Positions 25,084 through 37,814 of a stretch of DNA of 64,000 nt are shown one piece after another. Both the position numbers and the translations under genes were made by a program. Numbering within the stretch: position 1 is the stretch's first letter; every line of letters begins with the position of its first letter. The stretch comes from an uncultured Sphingomonadaceae bacterium (GTDB lineage Bacteria; Pseudomonadota; Alphaproteobacteria; Sphingomonadales; Sphingomonadaceae). The notes beneath the pieces were generated by a model, which saw only the letters and a list, made by a program, of their open reading frames with translations, searched no databases and was not told the origin of the DNA. The stretch spans positions 310,001-374,000 of the forward strand of contig CANLQG010000002.1 of NCBI GenBank assembly GCA_947493195.1, in the 5' to 3' direction.

Positions 25084-26031
25084 TCACGCCTTTTCCCGGT
25101 CGTCCTCGCCGGTCAGTTGCACGAACACGTCTTCCAGGTCTGCCTCGCGGGTGGACACGTCCTCTATCGCAAAGCCCTGTTCCTGCACCTTGGCCAGAAC
25201 CTGCCCGGCAGTCATTTCGCCCTTGTCGAAGGTGATCTCCAGCGATCTTTCGCCCACCACCTCGCACCTGTGGAAGCGCGGGTCATCGGGCAGCCGGACG
25301 ATATCCTTGTCCACCGTAACGGCGAGGATCTTTTCGCCCATCATCCCCACCAGTTCGCGCGTGGGCTTGTTCGCGATCAGCTCACCATGGTTGATGATGG
25401 CGATCTGTTCGCACAGCTCCTCGGCTTCTTCCAGGTAATGGGTGGTGAGCACTACCGTCACGCCTTCGGCATTGAGTTCGCCCACCAGTTCCCACAACTG
25501 CTTGCGCAGTTCCACGTCGACGCCGGCGGTCGGCTCGTCCAGCACCAGGATCGGCGGAGAATGGACCATCGCCTTGGCAATCAGCAGCCGCCGCTTCATC
25601 CCGCCCGACAGCGTACGCGCATAGGCATTGCGCTTGTCTTCCAGGCGCACGGCCTTCAGCAATTCCTCCGACCGGCGCAGCGCCTTGGATATGCCGTAGA
25701 AGCCGCCCTGGTTTTCCAGCACCTCGAACGGGGTGAAGAAGGGGTCGAACACGATCTCCTGCGGCACGATGCCGATGTTCAGCTTGGCATTGCGATGATC
25801 GTGGTCGATGTCGTGGCCCCAGATCTTAACCGTGCCGCTGGTCTTGTTCACCAGGCCCGCCATGATATTGATCAGGGTGGATTTGCCCGCCCCGTTGGGG
25901 CCGAGCAGGCCGAAGACGCTGCCCTCCGGCACGTCGAAGCTGACGCCCTTCAGCGCCAGTTTCGGGCTCGTGCCCTTGCTGCCTGCGTACTCTTTCACGA
26001 GATCGCGGATTTCGATTGCTGCTTGTGCCAT
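25084..26031 (-). CDS. ABC transporter ATP-binding protein
   Basis: The 315-residue protein is a standard ABC ATPase with Walker A GPNGAGKST near 44, Q-loop VPQEIVFD near 90, signature LSGGMKRR near 142, Walker B ILVLDEPTAGVD near 160 and switch His in LTTHYLEEAEEL. A C-terminal domain of about 85 residues follows, as in DrrA/YadG-type exporters of the ABC-2 class. No permease gene is beside it, so its partner must be elsewhere. Substrate unknown. Confidence 0.9.
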   Translation of the reverse strand: MAQAAIEIRDLVKEYAGSKGTSPKLALKGVSFDVPEGSVFGLLGPNGAGKSTLINIMAGLVNKTSGTVKIWGHDIDHDHRNAKLNIGIVPQEIVFDPFFTPFEVLENQGGFYGISKALRRSEELLKAVRLEDKRNAYARTLSGGMKRRLLIAKAMVHSPPILVLDEPTAGVDVELRKQLWELVGELNAEGVTVVLTTHYLEEAEELCEQIAIINHGELIANKPTRELVGMMGEKILAVTVDKDIVRLPDDPRFHRCEVVGERSLEITFDKGEMTAGQVLAKVQEQGFAIEDVSTREADLEDVFVQLTGEDDREKA

Positions 26032-26086
26032 GGCCGCGCTCTTAGGGGCTTTTCGCCGCCCGCGTAAAGCGATAGGAACGGTGCCT

Positions 26087-26329
26087 ATGGATCACGTACC
26101 TGAAACCACCATTGTCGATACGCCGCGCGTCTGGTGCGACGGCGCCGGAGACATTCGTGGCGGAGAGAATTACCTCCCCGCCAGCCTGGGCCACCCGCGG
26201 GTCTACATGCAGATCGACGAGAAGGGCTACGTCGATTGCGGCTATTGTGACCGGCGCTTCATCCTCGAAGGCGGCCCGGCCGACGACGGGAATGTTCCCG
26301 ATGCCTCCGTCTCCGGTGCGGCCGCCTGA
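26087..26329 (+). CDS. CHCC-type zinc-finger protein (NDUFS6-like)
   Basis: The 80-residue protein has the CHCC finger (PF10276): VWCDGAG, GHPRVYMQID and CGYCDRRFIL, giving the Cys, His and paired Cys ligands. The eukaryotic relative is the NDUFS6 subunit of respiratory complex I, and in alphaproteobacteria these small proteins are often separate from nuo genes. AGGAAC precedes the ATG. A zinc-binding, complex I-related role is inferred from family. Confidence 0.85.
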   Translation: MDHVPETTIVDTPRVWCDGAGDIRGGENYLPASLGHPRVYMQIDEKGYVDCGYCDRRFILEGGPADDGNVPDASVSGAAA

Positions 26330-26416
26330 ACCAGGCAGCTTTGCAGGCGGAACAAAAGGCGGTCATTCCGGGTTCAGGATGGATGGTCTAGGTTGCCGGG
26401 CATCAGGAGAGATACC

Positions 26417-26824
26417 ATGTTGAAAACACTTACCGTTTCCGCCGCAGCCGCCGCGATGACGCTGGCACTCCCCGCCTCTGCCCAGGACCGCGACGACCGC
26501 GCTGAGCAGGCTTTTGCCGAACTGGTTGAAGGCCGCACTGCGGGCGAACCGCAAAGCTGCATCAACACCTTCACCACCAACCGCCTGCGGGTGGAGGAGA
26601 ACGTTGGTCTGGTTTACGAACGCGGCGACACCATGTGGGTGGCGCGCGCACGCAATCCCAACCAGCTGGACAGCTGGGATGTGCCAATCATCGAGCGTTA
26701 CAGCGGTTCGCGCCTGTGCCGCACCGACGTGACGCGCACCGTTGATCGTTCGTCCGGCATGTTCAGCGGCGTGCTGTTCCTCGACGAATTCGTGCCTTAC
26801 ACACGAACCGAAACCGAAGGCTGA
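26417..26824 (+). CDS. Secreted protein, hypothetical
   Basis: The 135-residue protein has a signal peptide (MLKTLTVSAAAAAMTLALPA, cleavage after ASAQ). The mature part begins with an acidic helix and has CINTFTTNRLRV and RLCRTDVTRT, so its two cysteines could form a disulphide in the periplasm. It resembles uncharacterised sphingomonad periplasmic proteins. AGGAGA precedes the ATG. Confidence 0.7.
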   Translation: MLKTLTVSAAAAAMTLALPASAQDRDDRAEQAFAELVEGRTAGEPQSCINTFTTNRLRVEENVGLVYERGDTMWVARARNPNQLDSWDVPIIERYSGSRLCRTDVTRTVDRSSGMFSGVLFLDEFVPYTRTETEG

Positions 26825-26831
26825 CAGGCGC

Positions 26832-27386
26832 GTGGGCCTGGTGCCAAGGCAGTGGGCCGCCGACCTGACGCACTTCTGGTTTCACGAACTCGGCCCCGCC
26901 GACTGGTGGGGCGGTTCGGATGACCTCGACAAGCGTATCGAAAAGCGCTTCCGGCACTGGCTGGAGGCGCTTTTTGTCTGTCCGCCCCATAGCTTCCTTG
27001 GCAGTCCGCAGGTCGCGCTCGCCGCCGTGCTCCTGTTCGACCAGGTGCCGCGCAATATCTTCCGCAGCAGCGCGCGTGCCTTCGCCACAGACCCGCTGGC
27101 GCGTACTATCACCCACGGTGCCCTGCGGCGCGGCTACCTGCCCTTGCTGGCGCGCCAGCAGCGACAGTTTCTGGCAATGCCGCTGATGCACAGTGAGGTG
27201 ATGGCCGATCACCTCCTCAGCCTGCGGCTGTTCGTGCATATCAACGGCGGGGCAAACCTGCCCTTCGCGCGCAGCCATGCCCGGATGATCGCCCGCTTCG
27301 GCCGCTATCCGCATCGCAACGCGGTGCTGGGCCGCACCAGCACGCCGCCAGAGCAGCGCGCTATCGACGCGGGTTTTTCCTGGTAA
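26832..27386 (+). CDS. DUF924 family protein
   Basis: The 184-residue cytoplasmic protein matches DUF924 by blocks LTHFWFHELGPADWWGGS (near 11-28), LAAVLLFDQVPRNIFR near 73-88, AFATDPLAR and MPLMHSEVMADHLLSL near 120-135. DUF924 is an all-helical TPR-like family of unknown role. The start is GTG (a second GTG is three codons on), eight bases after the upstream stop. The stop is immediately adjacent to the stop of the convergent next gene, with no spacer. Confidence 0.87.
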   Translation: MGLVPRQWAADLTHFWFHELGPADWWGGSDDLDKRIEKRFRHWLEALFVCPPHSFLGSPQVALAAVLLFDQVPRNIFRSSARAFATDPLARTITHGALRRGYLPLLARQQRQFLAMPLMHSEVMADHLLSLRLFVHINGGANLPFARSHARMIARFGRYPHRNAVLGRTSTPPEQRAIDAGFSW

Positions 27387-28172
27387 CTACTTGGGCTTCA
27401 CCAGCTTGGCCGGGCGCTGCCGCTGCGCGTCGGAAAACAGGCCGTAAGTGCGATTGACGTAGTTGGATACGTCGATGATCGAGTTGAGGTAACCGTCAAG
27501 GTCCTCCGTCATCTCCTGCTCCACCAGCCGCACGCGCGCGCCGGGATTCTCGGTCTCGAAATGGACGTAGAACCACGGCTCCCCGCGCGTAAGTTTCAGC
27601 GGTTTCGATATGTCGTACCATTCGAAAGCCCATGCCAGCGGGCGCGGCCAGATGTGTACCGGAAAGCGCCCGCCCATCTGCACGCCTGGCTTGGGCTCGG
27701 GGAACCAGTGCAGGTGCGGCGCGGTCTGCACCACCCAGCACGGCTCGTCCGCCACGAACACGTAGGGCGCGGTGAACTGGATGATCGGGCGTTCCGGATG
27801 CCGCCATTCGCTGGCCGGCTGGACGATGAACAGGTTGGCGCGCCCCTGCGGACGCATGGCGGAGTTTTCGCCATTGTTGTCGATCAACTGCAACTGGCCC
27901 TGCGCGTTGCGGGCAAAGGCCAGTTCCAGATCCACCGGGCAGGGGATGACGAAGTGGCGACGGTCGAAATCGATGGCAGCGGGGCACGCCTGGATGGACT
28001 TGGCGCTCTTCGCCTTGGGGTCGGACCGGCTGAAGGACTGGGGCGGGGCCCAGATCGTGCTGCCTTTCGCATCCCATTTCACCGTCCAGCCCACTGTCAG
28101 CGTACGCGGCTTGCCACGCGTTTCGGCCTCGGTCGCGCCGGCATCCTCGGCGAAGTAATCATCCCAGCTCAT
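27387..28172 (-). CDS. Conserved hypothetical protein
   Basis: The 261-residue protein is soluble, beginning MSWDDYFAEDAGATEAETRG, and rich in tryptophan, proline and aromatic residues, with blocks such as HLHWFPEPKPGVQMGGRFP and RPLAWAFEWYDISKPL. I do not recognise a family. Its ATG overlaps by four bases (ATGA) the ancestral stop of the endonuclease III gene upstream, which indicates translational coupling in the past. Confidence 0.72.
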   Translation of the reverse strand: MSWDDYFAEDAGATEAETRGKPRTLTVGWTVKWDAKGSTIWAPPQSFSRSDPKAKSAKSIQACPAAIDFDRRHFVIPCPVDLELAFARNAQGQLQLIDNNGENSAMRPQGRANLFIVQPASEWRHPERPIIQFTAPYVFVADEPCWVVQTAPHLHWFPEPKPGVQMGGRFPVHIWPRPLAWAFEWYDISKPLKLTRGEPWFYVHFETENPGARVRLVEQEMTEDLDGYLNSIIDVSNYVNRTYGLFSDAQRQRPAKLVKPK

Positions 28173-28222
28173 TGCGTCTCCTCGCCGTTCCCGGCGTAAT
28201 ATTCACACAGATCGTTCACCGG
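28169..28222 (-). pseudogene. Cut-off C-terminal codons of the endonuclease III gene
   Basis: After the TAA at 28223-28225 the same reading frame continues for 17 sense codons as PVNDLCEYYAGNGEETQ and ends at a TGA that overlaps the next gene's ATG. It contains the fourth iron-sulfur cysteine in the LC(E)YY context normal for the family. This stretch is therefore the former end of the gene and is now untranslated unless the stop is read through. Confidence 0.8.
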
Positions 28223-28828
28223 TTAGGTGGCGCATTCCGGCGCGCGTGCCCGGCAAACCCGCTTGCCGAACTGGATTAGCCAGAAGTGCCCGTCGCGCAT
28301 AGCCCAGTCGGGCGATCTCACCTCCAGTTGCTGCGCCGTATTGTCTGCCGTCTTTGCCTCGGTCAGGCCGATGCGGTTGCACACGCGGTGAACATGGGTG
28401 TCGACCGCGATCACGTCTTTCCCGAAGGTGAAGCTCAGCACGATGTCGGCGCATTTGCGCCCGATGCCGGGCAGCAACAGTAGCCCGCCGCGCGTATCCG
28501 GCACCGTGCCGCCGTGTTCGGCAAGCAATGCTTCACAGAACCTGCGGATGTTGCGTGTTTTCATATTGTAGAGACCGCACGGCTTGATGGCCTGCGCAAT
28601 CGCGTCGTCGGAAAGCGCCAGCATGCCCTGCGGCGTGGTTGCCAGTGCGAACAGCGCCCGCGTCGCTGCCGCCGTATTGCGGTCCAGCGACTGGGCCGAC
28701 AGCATGCACGATATGCAGGATCGAAAGGCATCGGGCTGACCCTTGGGCCCCTTGGCGCCCTTCGTGCGCCCCGGCATCGCCTGCGAAAGGCGGCGATAGA
28801 CCTCCTCGACTTGGTCAGTGTCAATCAT
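28223..28828 (-). CDS. nth: Endonuclease III-type DNA glycosylase, ended early inside the iron-sulfur loop
   Basis: The 201-residue frame has the helix-hairpin-helix LPGIGRKCA (catalytic Lys) and VDTHVHRV (catalytic Asp) of base-excision glycosylases, which remove oxidised pyrimidines. The cluster loop should read C-x6-C-x2-C-x5-C. Here it reads CRARAPECAT and then TAA at exactly the third cysteine, with the fourth cysteine preserved after it. The catalytic core is intact but the 4Fe-4S cluster probably cannot form, so DNA binding is likely reduced. A paralogue with all four cysteines lies upstream. Confidence 0.87.
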   Translation of the reverse strand: MIDTDQVEEVYRRLSQAMPGRTKGAKGPKGQPDAFRSCISCMLSAQSLDRNTAAATRALFALATTPQGMLALSDDAIAQAIKPCGLYNMKTRNIRRFCEALLAEHGGTVPDTRGGLLLLPGIGRKCADIVLSFTFGKDVIAVDTHVHRVCNRIGLTEAKTADNTAQQLEVRSPDWAMRDGHFWLIQFGKRVCRARAPECAT

Positions 28829-28922
28829 CGGCGGCTTCTCTCGTGATGGCTAGGAGGTACGATTGCCTGCCCCAACGCTTTGGGACCCGGCCGATAATGG
28901 CGATAAGATTGCGCATGGAAAA

Positions 28923-29627
28923 TCAGCTTACCGGCGTCCTGCCGGTTCCAGTGTCGCAGTCGGTACGAATCGGGCAGGCTACACATTGCGGATTTGATGG
29001 CCGGCAATGCACCTGGCCCAGCCGTTTCACGAGCAGGTGATGTTCGTCGATGTCCGCCGCGCTCCATTCGTCCGGCAACACCGGCATCAGCGCGGTGTAG
29101 GCGCGGGCGGTATCCGCCTTGGCAGGCACCAGGCCCACCCGCTGCATCACCCTGCGATGATGGCCGTCGATCACCAGCTGGCGGCGCGCGAACAGCGACG
29201 TGTTCATCACGCCTGCGGCGATCTTGCGCCCGACGCCCGGCAGCGCCTCAAGCCATTCCATCGTCATCTCGTCCGGCAGGTTCGAGAGGTGCCGCATGTC
29301 CACCGCCCCGCGCTCCGTCATGATCGCGAGCAGGCACGCTTTCAGCCGCTCCGCCGCGACGGTGGGGAAGGTCTGGTCGCCCAGCAATGTCTGCAATTCG
29401 GCCAGGTCGGCGCGGGCCACGGACTCCCACGACCCGTACCGCGCCAGCAATGCGTCGGTGGACGCGTTGGAGATAGCTGTCTTGGTCTGCGCCCCGATCA
29501 CGCCCTGCACCAGCGTCCAGGCAGGATCGCGACGCTTGTCGTCCGGGCGGTCGATCCGCCCGAATGCGTCAATCAGTGCCGCATGGATGCGCGCGAGCCG
29601 TATCTGTCGCGGGTCATCAAAGAGCAG
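28923..29627 (-). CDS. Endonuclease III-like HhH-GPD protein, apparent CTG start
   Basis: Second base-excision glycosylase of the window, with HhH LPGVGRKIAAGV (Lys), VIDGHHRRV (Asp) and the full cluster C-x6-C-x2-C-x5-C in CRPSNPQCVACPIRTDC. The first ATG/GTG start in frame is an internal GTG at residue 40 that would delete conserved sequence. Family-like coding continues upstream (LLFDDPRQIRLARIHAALI) to a CTG eight bases after a strong AAGGAG. No ATG, GTG or TTG is available there, so CTG start is the best reading, giving 234 residues. It is 16 bases after the CHRD lipoprotein gene. Confidence 0.8.
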   Translation of the reverse strand: MLFDDPRQIRLARIHAALIDAFGRIDRPDDKRRDPAWTLVQGVIGAQTKTAISNASTDALLARYGSWESVARADLAELQTLLGDQTFPTVAAERLKACLLAIMTERGAVDMRHLSNLPDEMTMEWLEALPGVGRKIAAGVMNTSLFARRQLVIDGHHRRVMQRVGLVPAKADTARAYTALMPVLPDEWSAADIDEHHLLVKRLGQVHCRPSNPQCVACPIRTDCDTGTGRTPVS

Positions 29628-29643
29628 TTCCGCCTCTCCTTGG

Positions 29644-30087
29644 CTACTGCCGCAACTGGCCGCGAATGGCGCCCTCGGGATATTCGGCCGTGTGGACGTT
29701 GACGTAGTAGTTCGACAGCCCTTCGGAGAATGCGCGCTGCACCCAGTCAGTGTCCGTGCTGCATCCGCGCCAGCCGCCCTCGGTAGAGCGCGTGAAGGGC
29801 AGTACCACGGGGCCGTTCTGACCGGCTGCGCCGCGATGAATATGCGCGCCGGTGATGGGGCCGAGATTCTGCAGGTCGTTGAGGTCCCAGCAGACCCGCG
29901 TCAGTTCGTCGGAAAAGCTGATTTCCGCGGTGCCGTAACCGTCCGGATCGCCGGGGCCCACCTGGTTCGCGCCGCGCAGTTCCGCGTCATAGGTGGAGGA
30001 AATCGCCTCGGTGTATGTCTGCTCCAGGGTCTCGCAGGCGGAAAGCGAAAGGGCGGCAGCGGTAAGGATGAGAATGCGGCTTTTCAT
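29644..30087 (-). CDS. CHRD-domain lipoprotein
   Basis: The 147-residue protein has a lipoprotein signal (MKSRILILTAAALSLSAC). The mature part is a CHRD domain: YDAELRGANQVGPGDPDGYG, then VCWDLNDLQNL, ITGAHIHRGAAGQNGPVVLP and YYVNVHTAEYPEGAIRGQL, the latter being the domain hallmark. CHRD is found in chordin and in many secreted bacterial proteins with no defined activity. It lies just upstream of the second glycosylase gene and may share its transcript. Confidence 0.88.
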   Translation of the reverse strand: MKSRILILTAAALSLSACETLEQTYTEAISSTYDAELRGANQVGPGDPDGYGTAEISFSDELTRVCWDLNDLQNLGPITGAHIHRGAAGQNGPVVLPFTRSTEGGWRGCSTDTDWVQRAFSEGLSNYYVNVHTAEYPEGAIRGQLRQ

Positions 30088-30272
30088 GGCGGTGTCTCGC
30101 TTGGTTGCGAAAGGGGGGCGTGCCATTCAACGCTGCGGTCAGTCGCGCGTTCCCCTGCCGCCCCGGCGCCAGCGCCATTCTCGCAGCGCCAGCCAGCCGC
30201 ATGGCGAGCTGTATTTGAGCGTAAGAATTTGGATGAAAGAGTTCCGCCTTGGATTGGCGACCGCGCTCACCG

Positions 30273-31217
30273 TTAACCCAATGATTTTGAAATATGCGAC
30301 TTCACCTTGCGGCGGATTTTGCCGAACAGTGAATCATACCGCGCCTGCCGCTTTTCAAAGGAGCTCTCTATCTGGAAATCCTTGAAATTGAACATCGTCA
30401 ATTCAGCGCGAGGAGTTTCGTACCAGTAATTCCCGTACAACTGCGTTCTTTGATGCTTCAGGTCGTCGTAATTCGCCTTGACGGCATGAAGGGAATAATT
30501 GCCTGGCGAAAAAATGGTGATGGAGTTGTTATCGGTTTGCAAGAACTCGGTATCGCACCAGTCCCACGGCACCCACGTGCGCTGAAGTTTCGGAATACTT
30601 CCCCATAGGGAATGCATGTACTGGTACTCCTTCTTAAAACGAAGGAAGTGGGTGTGGTATGTCGCACTTTCCGATTCAGGGTCAGGATTTAAATTCAGCA
30701 TCCATGTCAGCGCCTTTTCGCGCGTATCGGGATGCGGAGATATTTCGTAACCCGTCAGGTATTTCTGCAATCCGCAATCAATCCGAATAGCGTCGTCATC
30801 GAGCTCGAACTTGGCGCGAATAGTTTCTACCATCGCGGCGCTACTGAAGATTTGGGCCAGATCCTTAATCAGCGGCGACTCACTGTTTAACCTGTATGTC
30901 AGGCCGCCACCTTCGACAGAATCGACCCCCTGCGCCCCTTGCACCAGGTCGACATTCAGGCGGTTTCCGTCGCGGAACTTCCTGTATTTTCCGATCGACT
31001 GAAAAGTGCCCGGATGCGATTGGTGCTTGTACTCGGCAGTGGTGAGCTTTTCGTGCAGTTCATCAAAATTCCGGCCTGAGATCGCCACCTCTTTCGAAGT
31101 GATGATTTGCTGGAAATCTTCTTCTTTTAAGAAGTCCCGAATATAGAGATGCCTGAAGGGTATTTCGGCGAATTCTGCAGCAGAAACTTTTTCGATAAGG
31201 TAATCGAATCTGGACAC
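30273..31217 (-). CDS. 2-oxoglutarate/Fe(II)-type oxygenase-like protein, AT-richer than surroundings
   Basis: The 314-residue protein has a likely double-stranded beta-helix oxygenase core: the H-x-D motif ISPHPDTREKALTWMLNL near 160-177, and FSPGNYSLHAVKANYD near 237-252 with the distal histidine. The usual C-terminal arginine may be K/R in the same strand. The start is GTG after an excellent AAAGGAG site. The sequence uses many A/T-ending codons and many Lys, Asn, Phe and Tyr, unlike nadB or guaA, pointing to horizontal acquisition. Such proteins often hydroxylate sugars, small molecules or proteins; its substrate cannot be inferred. Confidence 0.7.
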   Translation of the reverse strand: MSRFDYLIEKVSAAEFAEIPFRHLYIRDFLKEEDFQQIITSKEVAISGRNFDELHEKLTTAEYKHQSHPGTFQSIGKYRKFRDGNRLNVDLVQGAQGVDSVEGGGLTYRLNSESPLIKDLAQIFSSAAMVETIRAKFELDDDAIRIDCGLQKYLTGYEISPHPDTREKALTWMLNLNPDPESESATYHTHFLRFKKEYQYMHSLWGSIPKLQRTWVPWDWCDTEFLQTDNNSITIFSPGNYSLHAVKANYDDLKHQRTQLYGNYWYETPRAELTMFNFKDFQIESSFEKRQARYDSLFGKIRRKVKSHISKSLG

Positions 31218-31270
31218 CGTCGATCTCCTTTAAACACTGATGCCGCGTGCCGATTTCTTACACTAGGCAA

Positions 31271-35922
<4,652 letters not shown>

Positions 35923-35925
35923 GGT

Positions 35926-37011
35926 ATGGCAGTCACCGGACAGCGCGGGTCGGGAACGGTCGAGCACGGGGGCTTCCTCGTTTTTCTCGCGCTGGTCTCG
36001 CTGGTGCTGCTCTACATCGTCTGGCCCTTCGTCGCGCCGCTCTTGTGGGCGACGCTGGCAGCGATCATGTTCCAGCCGTTGTACCAATGGTTCCGCGCGC
36101 GCATGGGCGGCAGCAACCGCGCGGCCATTGCCACATTGCTGGTCATCACCGTGGCTATCATCATTCCCGCTTTCTTCATCGGCGGGGTCGTGGTGGAACA
36201 GGCAACCGCCGTGGTGGTCGCCTTCCGCGAGGGGCGCATCGACATTGCCGCCCTGTTCGAAACAGTCCATTCCGCGCTTCCCGAAGCGATCCGGCAAAAC
36301 CTCGATGCTTCGGGTTTCGGCACGCCCGAACTGGTACAGCAGCGTGCGCAGGACCTGGCGCTGGAAAGCTCAGGCCTCATCGCGCAGCAGGCGGTGGCCA
36401 TTACCGGCAGCGCGCTTGGCTTCGTTCTCGCTTTTGGCATCGGACTTTATGTTGCCTATTTCCTGCTCCGCGACGGCAGGGAGATCGGGCGGCAGGTAGT
36501 CGCCCACCTCCCGCTCGAAAGCGGCGTGGCGACAGAGCTTGCCGAGCGTTTCCTCGCCATCGTGCGCGCGACGATCAAGGGCTCGGTCGTGGTCGGCCTC
36601 GTCCAGGGCGCGCTCGGATCGATAACCTACTGGATCGCAGGGGTGCCCAATATCGTGCTGCTGGGCCTGCTGACCGCGCTGTTCTCCCTGGTTCCGGCAA
36701 TCGGCCCTGCCGTAGTCTGGGCACCGGTGGCGCTCTATCTGCTTGCCGTGGGCGAGATCTGGCAGGGCGTCGTGGTGCTGGTGTCCGGTTTCGCAGTGAT
36801 CGGCATGGCCGACAACGTGCTGCGCCCGATCCTGGTGGGCCGCGATACCGGCATTCCCGACTGGATCATCCTTGTCACCACCCTTGGCGGCATTGCCGCG
36901 ATGGGTCTTTCCGGCATCGTTGTTGGCCCGCTGGTGGCCGGCCTGTTCCTTGCCGCGTGGGGCGTACTGGCCCAGCAGCGCGGCGTCGCCCGACCCGTGG
37001 CGGCGGAGTAA
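35926..37011 (+). CDS. AI-2E family transporter (PerM-type)
   Basis: The 361-residue protein shows the AI-2E/PerM fold (PF01594): two helices at the N-terminus, a long soluble stretch near 95-155, then helices with AYFLLRDGREIGR near 184, LVQGALGSITYWIAGVP near 230 and LFSLVPAIGPAVVWAPV near 261, and the NVLRPILVGR motif near 300. Family members export small molecules or ions; few have defined substrates. It starts just after gyrB. Confidence 0.9.
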   Translation: MAVTGQRGSGTVEHGGFLVFLALVSLVLLYIVWPFVAPLLWATLAAIMFQPLYQWFRARMGGSNRAAIATLLVITVAIIIPAFFIGGVVVEQATAVVVAFREGRIDIAALFETVHSALPEAIRQNLDASGFGTPELVQQRAQDLALESSGLIAQQAVAITGSALGFVLAFGIGLYVAYFLLRDGREIGRQVVAHLPLESGVATELAERFLAIVRATIKGSVVVGLVQGALGSITYWIAGVPNIVLLGLLTALFSLVPAIGPAVVWAPVALYLLAVGEIWQGVVVLVSGFAVIGMADNVLRPILVGRDTGIPDWIILVTTLGGIAAMGLSGIVVGPLVAGLFLAAWGVLAQQRGVARPVAAE

Positions 37012-37015
37012 CCCG

Positions 37016-37747
37016 ATGGCATTCGGAGGCGTGCGCCCTGGCAGCCAGGAAGAACAAGTCGGCAGGCTGGTGCTGGCAGGCGTGCTGGTGCTGTTGCTAC
37101 CTGCGTTGCCGCTGGGCAATTACCTCATCTGGCCCTTCGTCATCCTCACTACCTGGTTTCACGAGATGGGCCACGGCCTGACCGCGCTGCTGACAGGCAA
37201 TGCGTTCGACGAACTGGTGATCTACGCCAACGGCTCGGGCTATGCTTCCTCCCGCACGGCGATGGATGGGGGCGGCCTTTCGCGCGCACTGATCGCCATG
37301 GGCGGACCGCTGGGGCCCAGCGTCATGGGCGCGCTGCTGATCCTTGCCAGCAGCGCGCGCAAGTACTGGAAGCCCGCGCTTGTCCTGCTGGCGGGCGCGC
37401 TGGCCGTCTCCACCGTCATCTGGGTTCGTTCGACAGTCGGCTTTGTCGTCCTGCCGCTGATTGCAGCCGCCCTTGGCTGGCTGGCATGGCGCGGACCGCG
37501 CGGTTTGCAACTGTTCGCGCTGCAATTCCTGGGCGTGCTGGCCGCACTTTCGATGTTCAACGATCTCGATTACCTGTTTTCCGAAAGCGCGATGATCGGC
37601 GGCCAGCCCATGCTGTCGGACACCGGCGCGATCGAGGCGGAACTGCTGCTTCCGCACTGGGTCTGGGCAACGCTTATCATCGTACTTTCCGGCCTGATGA
37701 TCGGTGGCAGCCTGAAATACGCCCTCAATCACGAGGGGCATCGCTAG
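37016..37747 (+). CDS. M50-like membrane zinc metalloprotease homologue
   Basis: The 243-residue protein has an HEMGH motif near residue 46 within a membrane helix (FVILTTWFHEMGHGLTALLT), the zinc-binding HExxH of site-2-protease-like M50B proteins, with a conserved ND-LDYLF stretch near 188-194 that may hold the third ligand. Six or so helices are predicted. Physiological target is unknown. It begins four bases after the AI-2E gene, with GGAG upstream, so it should share a transcript. Confidence 0.82.
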   Translation: MAFGGVRPGSQEEQVGRLVLAGVLVLLLPALPLGNYLIWPFVILTTWFHEMGHGLTALLTGNAFDELVIYANGSGYASSRTAMDGGGLSRALIAMGGPLGPSVMGALLILASSARKYWKPALVLLAGALAVSTVIWVRSTVGFVVLPLIAAALGWLAWRGPRGLQLFALQFLGVLAALSMFNDLDYLFSESAMIGGQPMLSDTGAIEAELLLPHWVWATLIIVLSGLMIGGSLKYALNHEGHR

Positions 37748-37768
37748 GTCCTGCGCCCCTCAGGTAGC

Positions 37769-37808
37769 GGGACAGACAGGCAGGCCGGTTCGCCCGCCCG
37801 CCTGTCCC
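37769..37808. terminator. Hairpin at a convergent junction
   Basis: GGGACAG at 37769-37775 pairs with CTGTCCC at 37802-37808, with further GC pairing possible inside. It lies between the M50-like gene and the leftward EF-hand gene. No T-tract, so its efficiency as terminator is uncertain. Confidence 0.45.
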
Positions 37809-37814
37809 TCTGCC

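Noticed and set aside
28923-29510. Second glycosylase starting at the internal GTG (195 residues)
   Set aside because: This start removes a conserved N-terminal helix and lacks a ribosome site; the upstream CTG behind AAGGAG explains the sequence better.
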